A stretch of DNA of 64,000 nucleotides, from NCBI RefSeq assembly GCF_020169335.1, contig NZ_JAIEZN010000002.1, positions 558,001 to 622,000 on the forward strand, given 5' to 3'. The notes beneath the pieces are model-generated. The model did not search any database and was not told the origin of the DNA. It saw nothing but the letters and a program-made list of their open reading frames with translations. Below, in pieces: positions 37,637 through 46,420 of the stretch. Within the stretch, counting starts at the first letter, position 1. Each line of letters starts with the position of its first letter. The translations under genes were made by a program, and so were the position numbers. The DNA is from Devosia aquimaris (lineage in GTDB: Bacteria; Pseudomonadota; Alphaproteobacteria; Rhizobiales; Devosiaceae).

Positions 37637-38950
37637 ATGGCCATGATCCACGCCGACGGACTGCCCCTGCCCAGCACCTGGCGGCCATTGCGCCTGCAGA
37701 CCCTGGTGCTGATCCGCTGGCTGGCCGTGGGCGGGCAGGCCATTGGCCTGTTGTTCGTGGCCTTCGGTCTGGGCTTTCCGCTGCCACTGTTTGAATGCCT
37801 GGCGCTGGTGGCGGTGTCGGCCGGGGTCAATCTCTGGCTGGTGCTGCATTTTGGCGCTGCCTACCGTCCCAGCTCCCAGTTCGCCGCCGGCCAGATCGTC
37901 TTCGATCTCTGCCAGCTCGGCTGCCTGCTGGCGCTGACGGGCGGGCTGCACAATCCCTTCTCGCTGTTGCTGCTGGCCCCGGTTTCGGTATCAGCCACAA
38001 CGCTCTCGGCACGGGCCACCTTTGCCATCGCCTTTCTGGCGGTCGTGCTGGCCTCGATTCTGTCGGTCTGGCATCTGCCGCTGCCCTGGGTCCCGGACGA
38101 GCCGATCACCTTCAACCGCATCTATGTGATCGGCATCTGGGTCTCGATCGTCTGCGGCGTGGTGTTTATCTCTGCCTACACCACCCGCGTTGCCCATGAC
38201 GCCCGCCAGATCGCCGACGCCCTGGCGGCCACCGAACTGGCCCTCTCGCACAAGGAACAGCTCTCCGCGCTCGACGGGCTCGCCGCCGCCGCGGCCCATG
38301 AACTGGGCACGCCGCTGTCCACCATTGCCCTGGCCGCCAAGGAAATGCGGGCCGACGCCCCGCCGGGCAGCGATCTGGCGTCCGACGTCGAGCTCATCAT
38401 CGCCCAGGCCGCGCGCTGCCGGGCCATCCTCGCCAAGCTGCGCAATCTGGGCAATGAGGCCGACGACCCCTTTGCCGCCGTGCCGCTGACCGACCTGCTG
38501 TCGGAAGTGGCGCGCCCGCACGAGGGGCACGGCAAGGCAATCCTGTTCTATTCCGAGCGCTCGGCCGGTGAGCCCCCGGTCTTTGCCCGCTCGGTGGGCC
38601 TGCTCTATGGCCTGGGCAATCTGATCGAGAATGCCGCCGATTTCGCGCGCCAGACCGTGCGCATCGATTCCGCCTGGGACAAGGACTCCATCTCGGTGAG
38701 CATTACCGATGACGGCCCCGGCTTTGCCCCCGAGCTGATCGCCAGGCTGGGCGAGCCCTATCTCACCAGCCGTCCGCGCGACCCCCAGGGTCCCGATGCC
38801 AGCAATCCTGGCGGGCTGGGACTGGGCGTCTTCATCGCCAAGACCCTGCTCGAGCGCACCGGGGCACGCCTGGCCTTTCAGAACATCGCGCCCGAGGGCC
38901 ATGCCCAGGTGCGCATTGTCTGGCCGCGACAGGCCATAGAGGCAGTTTGA
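37637..38950 (+). CDS. actS: redox sensor histidine kinase ActS/RegB/PrrB
   Basis: A 437-residue membrane kinase of the RegB family, which controls energy metabolism and redox genes through ActR. About six N-terminal membrane segments include the quinone-site motif GGLHNPFSLLLLAPV (near residues 101-115). His221 in AAAAHELGTPLSTI is the phosphorylation site. Cys261 in AARCRAIL matches the redox-active Cys of RegB. The ATPase has LGNLIENAADFA and GLGLGVFIAKTLL. GGAGGG precedes the ATG by seven bases. It is followed by the cognate regulator. Confidence 0.94.
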   Translation: MAMIHADGLPLPSTWRPLRLQTLVLIRWLAVGGQAIGLLFVAFGLGFPLPLFECLALVAVSAGVNLWLVLHFGAAYRPSSQFAAGQIVFDLCQLGCLLALTGGLHNPFSLLLLAPVSVSATTLSARATFAIAFLAVVLASILSVWHLPLPWVPDEPITFNRIYVIGIWVSIVCGVVFISAYTTRVAHDARQIADALAATELALSHKEQLSALDGLAAAAAHELGTPLSTIALAAKEMRADAPPGSDLASDVELIIAQAARCRAILAKLRNLGNEADDPFAAVPLTDLLSEVARPHEGHGKAILFYSERSAGEPPVFARSVGLLYGLGNLIENAADFARQTVRIDSAWDKDSISVSITDDGPGFAPELIARLGEPYLTSRPRDPQGPDASNPGGLGLGVFIAKTLLERTGARLAFQNIAPEGHAQVRIVWPRQAIEAV

Positions 38951-38975
38951 CGCTGCGCCGATCCAAGCGGTCGGC

Positions 38976-38995
38976 TTTGACGTATCAGTGTCAAA
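38976..38995. promoter_or_regulatory. perfect dyad upstream of actR
   Basis: TTTGAC-N8-GTCAAA lies in the 61-base gap between actS and actR, ending 16 bases before the actR start. It could be a protein-binding site or an RNA stem near the ribosome-binding site. No T-tract follows, so it is not a typical terminator. Confidence 0.4.
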
Positions 38996-39011
38996 CCCTT
39001 ATGGGAAAGCC

Positions 39012-39563
39012 ATGAGCACGATTGAAGATCTCCTGGCCACCGACCCCAGCCTGTTGCTGGTCGACGATGATATGGCCTTTCTCCAGCGCCTCGAACGGGC
39101 CATGACCCGCCGCGGCTTTTCCGTCCGCATTGCCGGCTCGGTTGCCGATGGCCTGGCCGCCGTTGCAGCCCAGCCGCCGGCCTATGCGGTGGTGGATCTG
39201 CGCCTCGAGGATGGCAATGGCCTCGAGGTCGTCTCGGCCCTGCACACCAAGCGGCCCGATGCGCGCGCCGTGGTGCTGACCGGCTATGGCAATATCGCCA
39301 CCGCCGTCACTGCGGTTAAGCTCGGTGCAGTCGACTATCTCAGCAAGCCCGCCGACGCCGACGACGTCATCAACGCCCTGCTGGTGACCGGCGAGGACAA
39401 GCCCGAGCCGCCGGAAAATCCGATGTCGGCCGATCGCGTGCGCTGGGAACATATCCAGCGCGTCTATGAGCTGTGCGATCGCAATGTCTCCGAGACGGCG
39501 CGGCGCCTCAACATGCATCGGCGCACGCTGCAGCGCATCCTGGCCAAGCGCGCGCCCAAATAG
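39012..39563 (+). CDS. actR: redox response regulator ActR/RegA/PrrA
   Basis: A 183-residue two-domain response regulator. The receiver contains the acidic pocket LLLVDDDMAF, phospho-acceptor Asp62 in VVDLRLEDGNG, and Lys in YLSKPAD. A Pro-rich linker (KPEPPENP) leads to a Fis-type HTH (SETARRLNMHRRTLQRILAK). This architecture is specific to RegA/ActR. The start at ATG 39012 has GGAAAG upstream; an in-frame codon at 38988 would sit inside the dyad. Confidence 0.95.
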   Translation: MSTIEDLLATDPSLLLVDDDMAFLQRLERAMTRRGFSVRIAGSVADGLAAVAAQPPAYAVVDLRLEDGNGLEVVSALHTKRPDARAVVLTGYGNIATAVTAVKLGAVDYLSKPADADDVINALLVTGEDKPEPPENPMSADRVRWEHIQRVYELCDRNVSETARRLNMHRRTLQRILAKRAPK

Positions 39564-39595
39564 GCGGGCAGGGCAATCTGCCCTGCGCCCACCCT

Positions 39596-39946
39596 CTAGC
39601 GTGCTGAAATCATGGTGCTGAAGCCGCCATAGATCAGGCGCTTGCCGTCGAACGGCATGCTCGTGCCGGCCATGGTGGCGTCGCTCATCATCAGGCTCTG
39701 CACCTTGTCCCGCGTGGCCTTGTCGGGATATTCGACCCAGGAGAACACCACGACCTCGTCCGGCCCCGCTGCCACGGCGCGATGAAAATCGGTCGTTTCG
39801 CCAGTCGGCACGTCGTCGCCCCAGTTCTCCACCACCCGTGTGGCGCCCCAAGACAGGATCAGCTTTGCCATCGTCTCGGCAAAGGCGATGTATTCCGCCT
39901 TCCTGGTCTTGGGCACTGCCGCCACGAAGCCATCGACATAGCTCAT
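39596..39946 (-). CDS. DUF1428 family protein
   Basis: A 116-residue protein beginning MSYVDGFVAAVPKTRKAEYI, the diagnostic start of DUF1428, a ferredoxin-like alpha/beta-barrel family of unknown function. ENWGDDVPTGETTDFHRAV and VFSWVEYPDKATRDKV are further family motifs. GAGGAGAG precedes the ATG. It converges with actR across 32 bases containing an 8-bp stem (GCAGGGCA/TGCCCTGC) without a T-tract. Confidence 0.9.
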   Translation of the reverse strand: MSYVDGFVAAVPKTRKAEYIAFAETMAKLILSWGATRVVENWGDDVPTGETTDFHRAVAAGPDEVVVFSWVEYPDKATRDKVQSLMMSDATMAGTSMPFDGKRLIYGGFSTMISAR

Positions 39947-40075
39947 TTTGTCTCTCCTCTGCTTGTGCTGGCCCGCACCAATGGACACATCCATCCACGG
40001 GCCGCCTCGACAACGACGAAGTTGGAAGGCTAACTCCGACACAAGCGACAAGAAAAATCCAAAGGAGTCCGCGCC

Positions 40076-41728
40076 ATGACTGTCACCCTGCACTTCCATG
40101 GCGCCGCCGGCACGGTAACCGGCTCATGCTATCGCGTGGTCTATCCGGGCGGACAGTTCCTGGTCGATTGCGGCCTGTTCCAGGGCAACAAGAGTGTGCG
40201 CGACCTCAATCTCAAGCCCACGCCCTTTGACCCCAGGGCCATCGGTTTCCTGCTGCTGACCCACGCCCATATCGACCACGCGGGCCTTCTGCCCAAGCTC
40301 TATCGCGAAGGCTGGCGCGGGCCGATGTGGATGACCGAGCCGACCGCGGGCCTGCTCGAATATCTGCTGCCCGACAGCGCCGGCATCCAAGAATCCGAGG
40401 CCGAGCGCGAGACGCGCAAGCACGCGCGGCGCGGTGACGAACCCGCCCGCCCGCTCTATACGCTCGAGGACGCCCAGGAGGCGCTGCAGCATCGCCAGAC
40501 CTGCCGCTATGGCGAGTGGATCACCCCGGCCCCGGGCGTGCGCGCCCGCTATTGGAACGCCGGCCATATCATCGGCTCGGCATCCATCGAGGTCGAGGTG
40601 GCCGATGGCGACAGCACGGTGCGCCTGATGTTCTCCGGCGATATCGGCCCGGACGAAAAGGTCTTCTACAACGAGCCCGAGGGCCCCTCGGGCTTTGACT
40701 ATATCGTCTGCGAATCCACCTATGGCGGGCGCGAGCGCGACGACTATACGCTGGTCCAGCGCCGGCAAGCGCTCAAGACCGAGATCAACACCGCCCTCGC
40801 CCGCGGCGGCAATCTGGTCATCCCCGCCTTTGCCGTCGAGCGCAGCCAGGAGCTGCTGCATGACATCGGCTATCTGATCAAGACCGGCGAGATCGACCCC
40901 AAGCTGGTGTTCCTCGATTCACCCCTCGCCAGCAAGGTCACCGGCGTCTATCGCAAATACGCGTCCATGTTCGACGATGTCGAACTGGGGGCCGACGAGC
41001 TGTTCAACGATCCCCGCTTCCGCATCATCGAAGCCGTCGAGGATTCCAAGGCCATCAACGCCATCCGCGGCGGCGCCATCATCATGAGCGCCTCGGGCAT
41101 GGCCGACGCGGGGCGCATCAAGCACCATCTGCGCAACAATCTGATCCGCCGTAACGCCACCGTGCTGTTCGTCGGCTATCAGGCGCCTGGCACGCTGGGC
41201 CAGATTATCCTCTCCGGTGCCAAGGAAGTGCGCATCCATGGCGCGCTGGTGCCCGTCCGTGCCGCCATCCGCTCCATGGGCAATTACTCCGCCCATGCCG
41301 ACCACAGCGAGCTGATGGACTGGATCAAGGCCCGCCTGCCAGCCCATGGCGCCATCTTCCTCACCCATGGCGAAGATGAGGAGCGCCAGGCGCTGCGTGC
41401 CGCCATTCTGGGTATTGGCATTGCCGGCGACCAGGTGATCCTGCCGCAGCTGGATGACTATTTCGAGCTGACCGCAGCGGGCATTGCCGCGGCCAAGGCC
41501 ACGACCGCGCCGCGTATCGACCCTGCCCAGGTGCATTCGGACTGGCACAATGCCTTCTCCGATTTCACCATTCGCCTCAGCCAGCGCCTGCAGTCGGGCA
41601 GCGATGCGGAAAAGCTGGCACTGATGCGGGCGCTGCAGGCCGAGCTGACGGCGCTGGGTGCGCCACCCTCGCCGCCGCCCCGCCCCAGCGCCATCACGCC
41701 GGTGGAGAGCCAGTCGGTCGACGAGTAG
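40076..41728 (+). CDS. beta-CASP metallo-beta-lactamase nuclease
   Basis: A 550-residue metallo-beta-lactamase/beta-CASP protein, similar to CPSF73-like RNA exonucleases. The zinc motif is LLLTHAHIDHAGLLPKLY, followed by GHIIGSASIEV and FSGDIG. The beta-CASP and RMMBL parts include VIPAFAVERSQELLHDI, SASGMADAGRIKHHL and GNYSAHADHSELMDW. An approximately 80-residue C-terminal extension ends in a Pro-rich tail. It probably acts in RNA processing or decay. Its 3' end overlaps a convergent MFS gene by 35 bases. Confidence 0.9.
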   Translation: MTVTLHFHGAAGTVTGSCYRVVYPGGQFLVDCGLFQGNKSVRDLNLKPTPFDPRAIGFLLLTHAHIDHAGLLPKLYREGWRGPMWMTEPTAGLLEYLLPDSAGIQESEAERETRKHARRGDEPARPLYTLEDAQEALQHRQTCRYGEWITPAPGVRARYWNAGHIIGSASIEVEVADGDSTVRLMFSGDIGPDEKVFYNEPEGPSGFDYIVCESTYGGRERDDYTLVQRRQALKTEINTALARGGNLVIPAFAVERSQELLHDIGYLIKTGEIDPKLVFLDSPLASKVTGVYRKYASMFDDVELGADELFNDPRFRIIEAVEDSKAINAIRGGAIIMSASGMADAGRIKHHLRNNLIRRNATVLFVGYQAPGTLGQIILSGAKEVRIHGALVPVRAAIRSMGNYSAHADHSELMDWIKARLPAHGAIFLTHGEDEERQALRAAILGIGIAGDQVILPQLDDYFELTAAGIAAAKATTAPRIDPAQVHSDWHNAFSDFTIRLSQRLQSGSDAEKLALMRALQAELTALGAPPSPPPRPSAITPVESQSVDE

Positions 41729-42860
41729 GGTCCAGCCGACCCGCCATCACCATGGTCAGCGTGAGCAGCGGCAGCAGCATGGCAAAGGCCAGCCGAATGC
41801 CAAAGCTCTGCGCCATGGCCCCGATCAGCACGGGAGACCCCATGTTGACGAACTGGAAGATCAGCGTCGTCGCGGCCACATTCTGCGACGCCGGGCGGTC
41901 GCCCAGCCGCGCCGCCGCCGACAGCATCAGCGGATAGAGCACGCAGATGCCGGTGCCGACGAGGCCAAAGCCCAATAGCGCCACGCCGGCATTGGGCGAG
42001 ACCACCAGCAGCACCAGCCCGGCAATGGCAATCCCGGCCAGAATGCGGGCCACCAGCACCGGGCCGAAACGGTCGATCCAGCGGTCCGCCACCAGCCGGC
42101 CGATGGCCATGGTGGCCAGCAGCGCCGGCAGGGCCAGCGACTCGATCCAGGCGGCGACCGAGAAACTGTCGCGCAGGAAGATGATCGACCAGGCCCGTGC
42201 CGCCCCTTCGGTGAGGCCGGCACCCAGCCCAAAGGCCACCAGACCCATGGTCGCCAGTGTCGGCCAGGCCAGCCGCCGGCGCGTGTCGCCACTATGCGGC
42301 CGCGGCGGCGTCACCGGCATCGGCAGGGCAATCAGCATCAGCAGCCCGATGATCACGGGCGCCAGCGTCCACAGGTGAATGGCCGGCGAAATGCTCATCC
42401 CGCGCAGGGCCGCTCCCAGGAGCGAGGTGGTGAGAAACCCCACGCTCCAGGCGCCGTGGCAGGTATTCATCACCCGCATCCCCGTGGAGGCCTCGACGCG
42501 GTCGGCCTCCACATTGATGGCGATATTGGTGACTGAAAAGCCCACCCCATTGATCGCCAGCAGCGCAAACATGGCGATGGGGTGCAGGATCACTGTGATG
42601 AGGGCCGCGCTGATGCAGACCACCGGCAGCATGACGAGCAGCACGCGGCGCGGGCTGAAACGCTCGATGATGCGGCTGGAAAACAGGAACATGCCCAGCC
42701 CGCCCAATGGCTGGCCAATCAGCACCAGCCCGAGCTGGGCTTCGCTCAGCCCGTTGAGCAGCTGGATATCGGGAATGCGCGTATGAATGGCGCCCAGCGC
42801 CAGCGCATGCACGAAGAACAGGGCGATGATGCGCCAGCGCAGCCGCAAAGCATCCGTCAT
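41694..42860 (-). CDS. MFS transporter, paralogue 1
   Basis: A 388-residue major facilitator, clearly paralogous to the two MFS genes upstream: all share RxPxxQ...GLxEAQLGLxLIG near the N-terminus, NVEADRVE...MN..H..WS.GF in the middle, and SAAARLGDRPASxNVAA near helix 10. It resembles the YbjJ-type MFS group. It starts within the mmcB stop (ATGA) and is the last gene of the four-gene run. Substrate unknown. Confidence 0.88.
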   Translation of the reverse strand: MTDALRLRWRIIALFFVHALALGAIHTRIPDIQLLNGLSEAQLGLVLIGQPLGGLGMFLFSSRIIERFSPRRVLLVMLPVVCISAALITVILHPIAMFALLAINGVGFSVTNIAINVEADRVEASTGMRVMNTCHGAWSVGFLTTSLLGAALRGMSISPAIHLWTLAPVIIGLLMLIALPMPVTPPRPHSGDTRRRLAWPTLATMGLVAFGLGAGLTEGAARAWSIIFLRDSFSVAAWIESLALPALLATMAIGRLVADRWIDRFGPVLVARILAGIAIAGLVLLVVSPNAGVALLGFGLVGTGICVLYPLMLSAAARLGDRPASQNVAATTLIFQFVNMGSPVLIGAMAQSFGIRLAFAMLLPLLTLTMVMAGRLDPTRRPTGSPPA

Positions 42861-43321
42861 TGCGGGCCCGGGTCCATCAGGGCATGGATGCGGTCTGCGC
42901 CCAGCCGCGCCAGCTTGAGCATCAGCGCCTTGCGTCGCGCCGGAGCCATTGGCGTCAGCGGGCTGTCGCGCAGGATGGCTCCGTCATGGCCATCGGCCAC
43001 GATCAGCCCTTCGCTTTGGGGGAATATGCCGCCATCGAGCTCCGGCGGTTTGGCGAAGAAGAACTTGTCGGAGAATTCCCGGTATTCCGGCCACTTCTTG
43101 TCGACCTGGAAATCGATCAGGCTCGACTTGATCTCGACGATCCAGATCTCCCCCTGCGGCCCCACGCCCAGCACATCGGCGCGGCGACCGCTCTTGAGCG
43201 TCACCTCGGCAAAGCAGGCCATGTCATGGCTCTCGCGCAACAGGCGCATCACGCCCCTTTGCACGCGCAAGGCGGTGGCCGACTGGCGCAGGTCAACGAT
43301 GGGTGGCAGCGACGTCCCCAT
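42857..43321 (-). CDS. mmcB: MmcB family DNA repair protein
   Basis: A 154-residue protein with a PD-(D/E)XK-like core: EVTLKSGRRADVLGV then IWIVEIKSSLIDFQVDKKW. MmcB is an alphaproteobacterial DNA damage protein first noted in Caulobacter as a SOS/mitomycin-linked gene. The ATG at 43321 overlaps the stop of the upstream MFS gene, and its own stop overlaps the next MFS start, so it is embedded between transporters by translational coupling. No LexA box was looked for successfully within the operon. Confidence 0.85.
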   Translation of the reverse strand: MGTSLPPIVDLRQSATALRVQRGVMRLLRESHDMACFAEVTLKSGRRADVLGVGPQGEIWIVEIKSSLIDFQVDKKWPEYREFSDKFFFAKPPELDGGIFPQSEGLIVADGHDGAILRDSPLTPMAPARRKALMLKLARLGADRIHALMDPGPQ

Positions 43322-44514
43322 CAACCCAGCGGTGTCGCCGGTTCAGGTGCCAGCGCCGCAGGCGTATCGACCGCCTTGGTGCCCAGGGCGCGGCAGGCGA
43401 TCAGGCCCAGCACGATGACCGGCAGCACCACCAGATAGGAGGTGCGGATATGCAGGTGCTCGGCCACAAAGCCCAGGAGCGGCGGCGCCAGGAAGAACAC
43501 CACGAAAGTCACCTGGCCAAGCGCTGCCACATTGACGGAACTGGGCCGGTCGGTGCGCTGCGCGGCGGCCGACACGGCCAGTGGATAGACCGCCGAGCAG
43601 CCGATGCCCAGCAGGGCAAAGCCCACCAGCGACACCCAGGGCATCGGCGCGCTGGCCACGGCCACCGCACCGATGGCGGCCAGCGACAGCAGCGTCGTGG
43701 CGGTTGCCCTTGGACCGAAGCGCTCGACAATCGGGTCTGCCGAAAGCCGCGTCGCCGCCATGAAGCCCGAGAACAGCGTCAGGCCGAGCCCGCCGATGAA
43801 CGGTTCCACCGGCGTCTCGAAGGCATCGCGCATGTAGATGGTCGACCAGTCGATGCCGGCACCCTCGATCAGGAAGGCGGCAATGCCGATCATGCACAGG
43901 GGCAGCAGGCCCAGGTTGGGGAACGCAAACCGTGGCGTCTCGCCGGTATGCATATTGGGACGATGCGGCGCCGTGGTCATGCCGGCAATCATGACGATTC
44001 CGACCACAACCACGATTGCGGCGGCGAGGCCCACGTGGAGCTCCATGGACATGCCAGTCTGGCGCACAGCGGCCCCCAGCAGGGCCGTGATGAAGAAGCC
44101 CAGGCTCCAGCTGCCATGGGCGCGGTTCATGTAGCGCCGGCCATATTGCGCCTCGAGCCGATCCGTTTCGACATTGAGGTTGATCTCGAGCGCCCCGGCC
44201 AGCAGGCCGGCGCAGAAGAGCGTGATGAACACCGCAACGGCCGATGGCAGCCAGGGGATGATGGCATAAAGGCTCGCCGTGCCCAGCACGGTGATCATGG
44301 CCGTGGTGCGGGCCCCCAGCCGTTCGATCAGAGGCGCAGAAATGGTCAGCGAGATCAGCGAGCCGATCGACATGCCGATCAGCGTCAGGCCGAGCTGGCC
44401 TTCGGCCACCTGCAGATGGGTCTGCAGATCCGGCATGCGGGACAGCAGGGCGCCCAGCGAGAAGGCGAAGAGGAAAAAGCACGCGTAGATGCGGACATGC
44501 GGGGCGATTTTCAT
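43321..44514 (-). CDS. MFS transporter, paralogue 2
   Basis: A 397-residue MFS protein with about twelve membrane segments. Its N-terminus MKIAPHVRIYACFFLFAFSL aligns with paralogue 3, and PPLLGFVAEHLHIRTSYLVV near the C-terminus is nearly the same as in paralogue 3, so these two are the closer pair. It overlaps both neighbours by ATGA. Substrate unknown. Confidence 0.9.
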   Translation of the reverse strand: MKIAPHVRIYACFFLFAFSLGALLSRMPDLQTHLQVAEGQLGLTLIGMSIGSLISLTISAPLIERLGARTTAMITVLGTASLYAIIPWLPSAVAVFITLFCAGLLAGALEINLNVETDRLEAQYGRRYMNRAHGSWSLGFFITALLGAAVRQTGMSMELHVGLAAAIVVVVGIVMIAGMTTAPHRPNMHTGETPRFAFPNLGLLPLCMIGIAAFLIEGAGIDWSTIYMRDAFETPVEPFIGGLGLTLFSGFMAATRLSADPIVERFGPRATATTLLSLAAIGAVAVASAPMPWVSLVGFALLGIGCSAVYPLAVSAAAQRTDRPSSVNVAALGQVTFVVFFLAPPLLGFVAEHLHIRTSYLVVLPVIVLGLIACRALGTKAVDTPAALAPEPATPLG

Positions 44515-45674
44515 TCTGCGGCCACCACCTTGGCCTGGCGGCGCGGGGCCAGCGAATCGGCGAACAGCAGACCCAGGATCACCAGCGGAATGCCGATGCC
44601 GAATGCCCAGCGAATACCGAAATGCTCAGCCACAAAGCCAAGCAGCGGCGGCCCGACCAGGAAGGATACGAAGGAGATCTGGGCCAGGGCGGCGACATTG
44701 ATGGCCGCCGGGCGGTCGGTGCGTTGCGCCGCCGCCGACATGGCCAGCGGGAACAGCGCACTGGTGCCAGCGCCGGTCAGGGCGAGGCCGAGATAGGCCA
44801 GCGGCTGCCAGGGCGCAAAGAACACCAGAACCGTGCCCACGCCGAGCAGGCCCAGCAGGCTCCGCGCCACGACCTGCGGGCTCCAGCGCTCAACAAAGCT
44901 GTCGGCAAAAAAGCGAGTGACGGCCTGCGACCCCGCGCCAATGGCCACGGCCAGTCCGGCCCAGAAGGGTTCGGCGATGAATTCCTTGGTCATGAAGATG
45001 GCAGACCAGTCGATGATCGCGCCTTCCATGATCATGGCCGGCAGACACACCATGATCAGCGCCAGAATGGCCAGCGTCGGGCGAGCCAGCATGGGCGAAG
45101 GCTCGCTGTTGCCGCCGGCGCGATGGGCGGCGGGTTCGAACTTGCCGAGCACCAGCGCGGTCAGCACGGAAATGATGGGGATCATCAGGGCCAGGTGCCA
45201 CTGCGGCGACAGGCCCATCTGGGCCATCAGCGCGCCGAACACGCCGGCCGAGAAGAAGCCGAAGCTCCAGAAGGCATGCGCCCGGTTCATGATGCGACGC
45301 CCGATGGCATGCTCCACCCGGTCGGCCTCGAGATTGACGATCAGCTCGATGCAGCCGATCACCAGGCCCACCGGCACCAGCAGCAGAAAGAAGGTGACCG
45401 GCGAGGGTGCCCAGACGGCGATGGCGTAGAGCGTCGCCAGGAGCGGCAGCGCGGCCAGCAGCACGCGACGATGGCCCAGGCGATCCAGCAGCGGCCCGGC
45501 AAAGGTCAGCGAAATCAGCGTGCCCGTGGCGGCGCCGATCAGCGACAGGCCCAGCGCGCCTTCGGCGACGCCCATGAACTCCTGGATGGCCGGCAGGCGG
45601 GGATAGATGCTCCCCATGCAAAATGAATAAATGAAAAACGCCCCGAAGACCTTGATCTGGGGCGGCAGCGTCAT
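44511..45674 (-). CDS. MFS transporter, paralogue 3
   Basis: A 387-residue MFS protein, first gene of the run. Start choice: ATG 45674 (MTLPPQIKVFGAFF) aligns with the beginning of paralogue 2; ATG 45686 adds four residues, and neither has a strong ribosome-binding site. It shares NLEADRVEHAIGRRIMNRAH and SAAAQRTDRPAAINVAALAQ with its paralogues. Upstream lies an AT-rich stretch with CGTTTTACATTGC and CGTTTTGTAACGTTGC that may hold the operon promoter. Confidence 0.88.
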   Translation of the reverse strand: MTLPPQIKVFGAFFIYSFCMGSIYPRLPAIQEFMGVAEGALGLSLIGAATGTLISLTFAGPLLDRLGHRRVLLAALPLLATLYAIAVWAPSPVTFFLLLVPVGLVIGCIELIVNLEADRVEHAIGRRIMNRAHAFWSFGFFSAGVFGALMAQMGLSPQWHLALMIPIISVLTALVLGKFEPAAHRAGGNSEPSPMLARPTLAILALIMVCLPAMIMEGAIIDWSAIFMTKEFIAEPFWAGLAVAIGAGSQAVTRFFADSFVERWSPQVVARSLLGLLGVGTVLVFFAPWQPLAYLGLALTGAGTSALFPLAMSAAAQRTDRPAAINVAALAQISFVSFLVGPPLLGFVAEHFGIRWAFGIGIPLVILGLLFADSLAPRRQAKVVAAE

Positions 45675-45805
45675 GCCGAAACTCATCTGAATGCACTCAG
45701 TAAGGCGTTGTAAGCGGCAAGCTATGCCAAAATCGATGGCAAAGAAAGCAGCCACGAAATCGTTTTACATTGCGTTTTGTAACGTTGCATTTTTGCCGCC
45801 CTGCT

Positions 45806-46375
45806 CTAGCCGGCGACATGTTTCGGCTGCGGCTGGACATAGTCGTCGCGCAGCACATGCACGCCCGATATGACGTTGCGGATGAAATCGATGTGCCTTT
45901 GTTGTCCGCTGAGCGGCGTCTGGCTGCCGGGCCTTGCGGCCGGATTCTGGCTGCGCCGGTCGGGCCCGAAATAGCCCGGCGTTTCAAAGTAGCGCAGGGG
46001 CTTGCCGATCTGGCGGTCGATGCGGGCCTGCAGCCGCGCGCGGCTGAAGGGCATGGTAATGACGTCATCAAAGCCCATGCTTGCGCAGCGCCGGATGGTC
46101 TCGCCTGACGGGCTTTCGGAAAAATAGATCAGCGGCGCATAGCGCACCTGCCGGCGTGGCGAAAAGCGAATCGCCTGGGCCACGCCGCGCAGCGCCTCGA
46201 CATCGGGCACGGCCGCAAACAGAAAGAAGCAGATCGGTGTGCGCGAGATCTGGTGCTCGACCTGCATCATGCCGGCATAGGGCAGGACAGCGGCAAAATC
46301 GATCCCCCGCGCCATGGCCATCAGTCCGGCCCCCGAGCCATCCTGAGGTCCCACCACATAAGCGGTAATGTTCAT
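45806..46375 (-). CDS. receiver-like protein lacking a phospho-acceptor
   Basis: A 189-residue protein whose fold looks like a response-regulator receiver: alternating strands (ICFFLFAAV, YAPLIYFSES) and a final DDVITMPFSRARLQARI like the beta5/alpha5 region. It is followed by YFGPDRRSQ, a tail motif common in alphaproteobacterial regulators. The usual acidic pocket and central Asp are not visible, so it is probably an unphosphorylated pseudo-receiver. GGGACGGGG precedes ATG 46375. It lies 45 bases downstream of a LysR gene. Confidence 0.6.
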   Translation of the reverse strand: MNITAYVVGPQDGSGAGLMAMARGIDFAAVLPYAGMMQVEHQISRTPICFFLFAAVPDVEALRGVAQAIRFSPRRQVRYAPLIYFSESPSGETIRRCASMGFDDVITMPFSRARLQARIDRQIGKPLRYFETPGYFGPDRRSQNPAARPGSQTPLSGQQRHIDFIRNVISGVHVLRDDYVQPQPKHVAG

Positions 46376-46420
46376 CTGCCCCGTCCCTGCATTCCCCACC
46401 GCCACACTAGGGCGGGAGTG

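Noticed and set aside
42857-43321. CRISPR, toxin-antitoxin or restriction system around mmcB or the DUF559 gene
   Set aside because: No direct-repeat array, methyltransferase or toxin/antitoxin pair was found near either nuclease-fold gene.
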